Assembly (NCBI GenBank): GCA_009665115.1
Contig: WJXE01000016.1
Coordinates: 1-16,089 of the forward strand
Length of the DNA stretch: 16,089 nucleotides
Direction: 5' to 3'
Source: Nitrosopumilales archaeon
GTDB lineage: Archaea; Thermoproteota; Nitrososphaeria; Nitrososphaerales; Nitrososphaeraceae
Made by a program: the position numbers and the translations under genes. Of the stretch, positions 15,733-16,089 are shown one piece after another (the stretch's first letter is position 1; each line of letters opens with the position of its first letter). The notes under the pieces were generated by a model, which saw only the letters and a program-made list of their open reading frames with translations, was not told where the DNA came from and ran no database searches.

Positions 15733-15840
15733 ATGGAAGACAAATCAATCCTACCAAGCCTAGATCCGAATTTAGTACTTAGTATTAGAATTTTCTTCGA
15801 TCATGATGGCATGGTACATTCATATCTTGAGATGAACTAG
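15733..15840 (+). CDS. Possible leaderless 35-residue ORF
   Basis: ATG 15733 to TAG 15838-15840. The TATA-like GTTTAAAAA (15702-15710) is centred 27 bases before the ATG, the spacing of leaderless genes elsewhere in this window. The product begins MEDKSILPSLDPNLVL and continues with a hydrophobic strand (SIRIFF) and an acidic/His stretch (DHDGMVHSY). I recognise no family. It may be a microprotein, the front of a decayed gene (the frame further right, from 15898, is in the same register), or chance. Confidence 0.25.
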   Translation: MEDKSILPSLDPNLVLSIRIFFDHDGMVHSYLEMN

Positions 15841-15927
15841 AGGTATCCTTAATATGTTAATATTATAATTATTAGTTATACCAGTAAGTCACAATGATTA
15901 ATAATTTTATTGCACACTAGTACTCAC

Positions 15928-16089
15928 TTGACAGATGTTGATTTAGAACGGATAATGAAGTCATTAGTCGAGGAGCAATTGATTGTCAAGCTACTTAGAT
16001 GCTTTGATTGCATGAATGAGCACGACAATGGATATCGTAACAATGAAGCTACATCACCGACAAACCCTCGTCCACTGCTATTCCTAAAT
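15928..16089 (+). CDS. Possible partial CDS running off the right edge
   Basis: A frame open from 15898 to the end of the window, with TTG codons at 15910 and 15928 as possible starts. The first 20 residues from TTG 15928 would form an amphipathic helix (LERIMKSLVEEQLIVKLL), then a CFDC pair and a polar stretch. The A/T-rich TAATTTTATT (15902-15911) could be a TATA box. I recognise no family. Codon use is not decisive, and it may be chance. Confidence 0.3.
   Translation, partial: MTDVDLERIMKSLVEEQLIVKLLRCFDCMNEHDNGYRNNEATSPTNPRPLLFLN

Larger units (their letters stand above)
15388..16089. other. 700-base sparse region at the right edge
   Basis: From 15388 to about 15700 I see no gene, RNA or repeat that I can name. 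Stops are frequent in all frames. After that come a possible 35-codon ORF behind a TATA box (15733-15840), an A/T-rich near-palindrome (TAATATTATAATTATTA at about 15858-15874), and a frame open to the edge from 15898. Confidence 0.5.

Noticed and set aside
1..16089. CRISPR array, insertion sequence or rRNA
   Set aside because: No regularly spaced repeats, no transposase or integrase motifs, and no rRNA-like stretch were seen on either strand.

Overview
The window looks like chromosomal DNA of a thaumarchaeon (Nitrososphaeria, probably a soil or sediment relative of Nitrososphaera). The signs are a eukaryote-type topoisomerase IB, which within Archaea is a hallmark of this group, a CdvC/Vps4 cell-division ATPase next to a CdvB (ESCRT-III)-like gene, a Nob1 rRNA nuclease, a TrmB-family regulator, a tRNA gene without encoded CCA, and A/T-rich TATA boxes about 22-30 bases before many start codons, so that many messages are probably leaderless. 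TTG starts are common. The placement rests on gene content only.

Layout. 1-1412: DNA topoisomerase IB. 1485-2939: two-pass membrane protein with a cytoplasmic winged helix (one-component regulator). 3027-3278: stand-alone Lrp/AsnC ligand-binding domain, convergent with a UbiD-type decarboxylase (3307-4758, minus). 4759-6015: about 1.25 kb without a convincing gene, holding a probable frameshifted small gene, hairpins and repeated ATGCAT palindromes, and ending at the 3' end of tRNA-Ile(GAU) (minus). 6202-7510: NAD kinase overlapped by Nob1. 7594-8763 (minus): TrmB-type regulator, divergent from 8857-9552, a divergent ESCRT-III/CdvB-like protein, which is followed by cdvC (9738-10964). 11002-11550 (minus): soluble inorganic pyrophosphatase, convergent with cdvC and divergent from ileS (about 11635-14853). 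15040-15387: unknown 115-residue protein behind a strong TATA box. 15388-16089: sparse, with one possible 35-residue leaderless ORF and one possible partial gene running off the edge.

How the genes work together. Most are housekeeping: topology (Topo IB), isoleucine charging (tRNA-Ile, IleRS), removal of the pyrophosphate that charging releases (PPase), NADP supply (NAD kinase), 16S rRNA maturation (Nob1) and probably quinone synthesis (UbiD). The most interesting part is 7.6-11.0 kb: a TrmB-family regulator, an ESCRT-III-like filament protein and its likely disassembly ATPase side by side. The ESCRT-III-like protein keeps the C-terminal part of the fold but has a divergent front half and no visible MIT-interacting tail. 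It may be a specialised division or membrane-remodelling paralogue.
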